Shown piece by piece: positions 62,601 to 64,000 of a DNA stretch of 64,000 bases (position 1 is the first letter of the stretch; each line of letters begins with the position of its first letter). The stretch covers positions 7,154,560 through 7,218,559 of the forward strand of contig CM046293.1 of assembly GCA_025267735.1 (NCBI GenBank), in the 5' to 3' direction. Under the pieces are notes generated by a model that saw only the letters and a program-made list of their open reading frames with translations, did not search any database and was not told the DNA's origin. The translations under genes and the position numbers were made by a program. The stretch is from Mactra quadrangularis (lineage: Eukaryota; Mollusca; Bivalvia; Venerida; Mactridae).

Positions 62601-63533
62601 CGTTTTTTAGGCAAGACAACGTGATTTAAGGTGAAATGGTACATCTGACTTTTTTTCAGATTTGCATATAAATTTTGGTACCGTTTTAAACTTGAAGGTA
62701 TTTCTGATTCGGATCTACACTTTATTTGACGTCATTATTGCTAATAACATTACTAGCAGAGCAGCAGAATGCTAATTTTTCTACCAAAGGTCGCCCAAAA
62801 AGGTAACAAGCTACAACATATACCAAAATGTTCGGAAGACATTGTAGTTTTATGAAACCCATATAAAAAGTGCTGACCTTGGGTGCAACCTTTTCAAAAA
62901 TTAAGGTCAAGGTCACACAATAATGAATTTGAAGACAATAAGTTGAGTTATATAAATCATAATTTACAACTAGACTAAGTGACTGAATTACAAACAGTTG
63001 TAATATAATAATTGCTAATAGAATAAACTTTAATTATAATTACTCTTAGCAGAAGAATAGGTCAAGGTCAAGGTCATTTCAAGGTCAAATAATACAATTT
63101 TCGTGAAGAAATCTAAATTTTGCCGATATTTATGTCTTTTTGACCATGACGTCGTAAACATGACGATCGCGTGCACTTTTTACGTCAGTCGACAATGGTA
63201 AGAAAACGTCTATGATGCGTTGCTTAACCTTTATTTTCCGCGCCACAACAACAAATTATATATCATTTTAAAGCTTACATCATAATCTACCACCTGAACA
63301 GTGTAAATATACGTTTTCTCTAAAACATTTTTAAAGAGACAAAAACTTCCGAATTGGCAACAGAAAAAATCCAGAAAAATTAACTTAAAACCGGTTTTAT
63401 AAAAAATCTGCCCGATAAATTTTTGCTTAGTTTTGATATAATGTAAAGTATTGTATAGACTTTTATACAGCAGAATTTAAGAAAAGTTGTTTGCAGTATT
63501 CAAAGTTTCTGCCTATTTGTGTTTTAACATAAA
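62601..63533. other. Right flank, no gene seen
   Basis: Sequence outside array 2 without supportable coding frames; the 64-codon minus frame at 62722-62916 has no recognisable motif. The AGGTCA repeats described separately are the only notable content. Confidence 0.5.
62901..63087 (+). promoter_or_regulatory. Cluster of AGGTCA nuclear-receptor-type half-sites
   Basis: TCAAGGTCA or close variants occur at 62901-62909, 62907-62915, 63062-63070, 63068-63076 and 63079-63087, with AGGTCA also at 63059-63064 and a reverse site (tgaccttg) near 62874. TCAAGGTCA is the extended half-site bound by monomeric receptors such as ERR and FTZ-F1/SF-1. In mollusc genomes similar GGTCA runs can also be part of dispersed repeats, so binding is only a possibility. 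Confidence 0.4.
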
Positions 63534-63813
63534 ACCCGGGTCGATAGCGCATTTGGTAGCGCGCCGGGATTTGGAATCTCGTGCCCGAGGGGGTGCGGGT
63601 TCGAATCCCACATGGGGAGGTTATACCCTTCTATGAAAATTTGAAAAAAATGTCGATTTTCCTCCATTGATCAGATAATATGGAGAAGTTTCCGGCCTTG
63701 TGGAAGGGTAGGTGAGTACTGGTTATAGACAATAGTCCAGGAAAGCTAGGTTAGGTGCGCTTGACGCCGTAAAATGACATAAATTGTGTTAACACGGCCT
63801 TAAATCTAGTAAA
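63534..63813 (+). mobile_element. Full-length tRNA-derived SINE
   Basis: Plus-strand copy with intact head: A box TAGCGCATTTGG (63545-63556) and B box GGTTCGAATCC (63598-63608). The body ('ttatacccttctatgaaaat', 'ggtaggtgagtactggtta', 'gtccaggaaagctaggttag') and tail follow, with hairpin gccgt/acggc around 'aaatgacataaattgtgtt' and a short A-rich end. A likely 7-bp target-site duplicate taacata is at 63525-63531 and 63823-63829. With its pol III boxes intact it may still be transcribable. It is not a functional tRNA gene: the head continues into the SINE body. Confidence 0.94.
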
Positions 63814-63829
63814 ATAAAGTTATAACATA

Positions 63830-64000
63830 CATGTGTTATTGTATAATTCGCAATACGTACAAAAATAAAACCTCTTCAGCACAAATACGTTTTCAGTTTT
63901 CAAACTACTTGAAGTTTTTAGGCATTGCAACGTAAGCGTCCTAAATAATTATGTTTGTTGCTTTTGTCTCTCGACAAAATTCTAGTCGAAATAATTTAAA
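63830..64000. other. Window end, no feature seen
   Basis: Short AT-rich stretch after the SINE with nothing that I can support. Confidence 0.5.

Noticed and set aside
63534..63620. Possible functional tRNA gene
   Set aside because: It has A and B boxes, but the sequence continues directly into the SINE body and tail, and the same head is found in other SINE copies.

Overview
This is AT-rich eukaryotic DNA with no intact protein-coding gene that I can support. No reading frame longer than about 120 codons is present, and the longest ones are antisense translations of repeats or are broken in their paralogous copies. The repeat content is a tRNA-derived SINE family of about 280 bp, a LINE 3' end whose terminal hairpin is echoed in the SINE tail, and fold-back DNA elements. 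It suggests an invertebrate, most likely a bivalve mollusc. That assignment rests on remembered similarity of the SINE/LINE tails to bivalve repeats and was not checked by any search.

Layout. The left flank (1-1535) is single-copy sequence with a 5'-truncated SINE. Array 1 (about 1535-32430) is three head-to-tail copies of a roughly 10 kb unit: A (1535-12795), B (12796-22540) and C (22541-32430). The units share order and orientation throughout. They differ by insertions and deletions: a young SINE, a block holding a LINE 3' end, a 215-bp insertion and a 150-bp tandem duplication in A; a 270-bp deletion in B; and a 290-bp deletion with a local duplication in C. Each unit carries at least four older tRNA-derived modules, all on the minus strand and at matching places, so they predate the duplication. 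Similarity is mosaic. B matches C at the start of the unit, A matches C in the middle (about 98% in a stretch counted by eye), and A matches B at the end. This points to unequal crossing-over plus later exchange.

The spacer (32431-34897) holds a truncated SINE and a small decayed relic of the array-1 unit. Array 2 (about 34898-62600) is a second, older and more rearranged tandem array of five units (2.1-2.5, 3.2 to 8.2 kb). Ten ordered landmark segments recur in it. It has large internal deletions, a nested duplication in unit 2.1 and, in unit 2.3, two private hairpin elements. The unit junctions fall in a decayed SINE. The right flank (62601-64000) has a cluster of AGGTCA half-sites and a well-preserved SINE.

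Function. Nothing here forms a pathway or operon. The window is best read as a gene-poor intergenic or intronic region shaped by SINE insertion, LINE-driven retrotransposition and repeated tandem segmental duplication. Two blocks shared by the array-1 units look exon-like, but their pattern of change argues against protein constraint.
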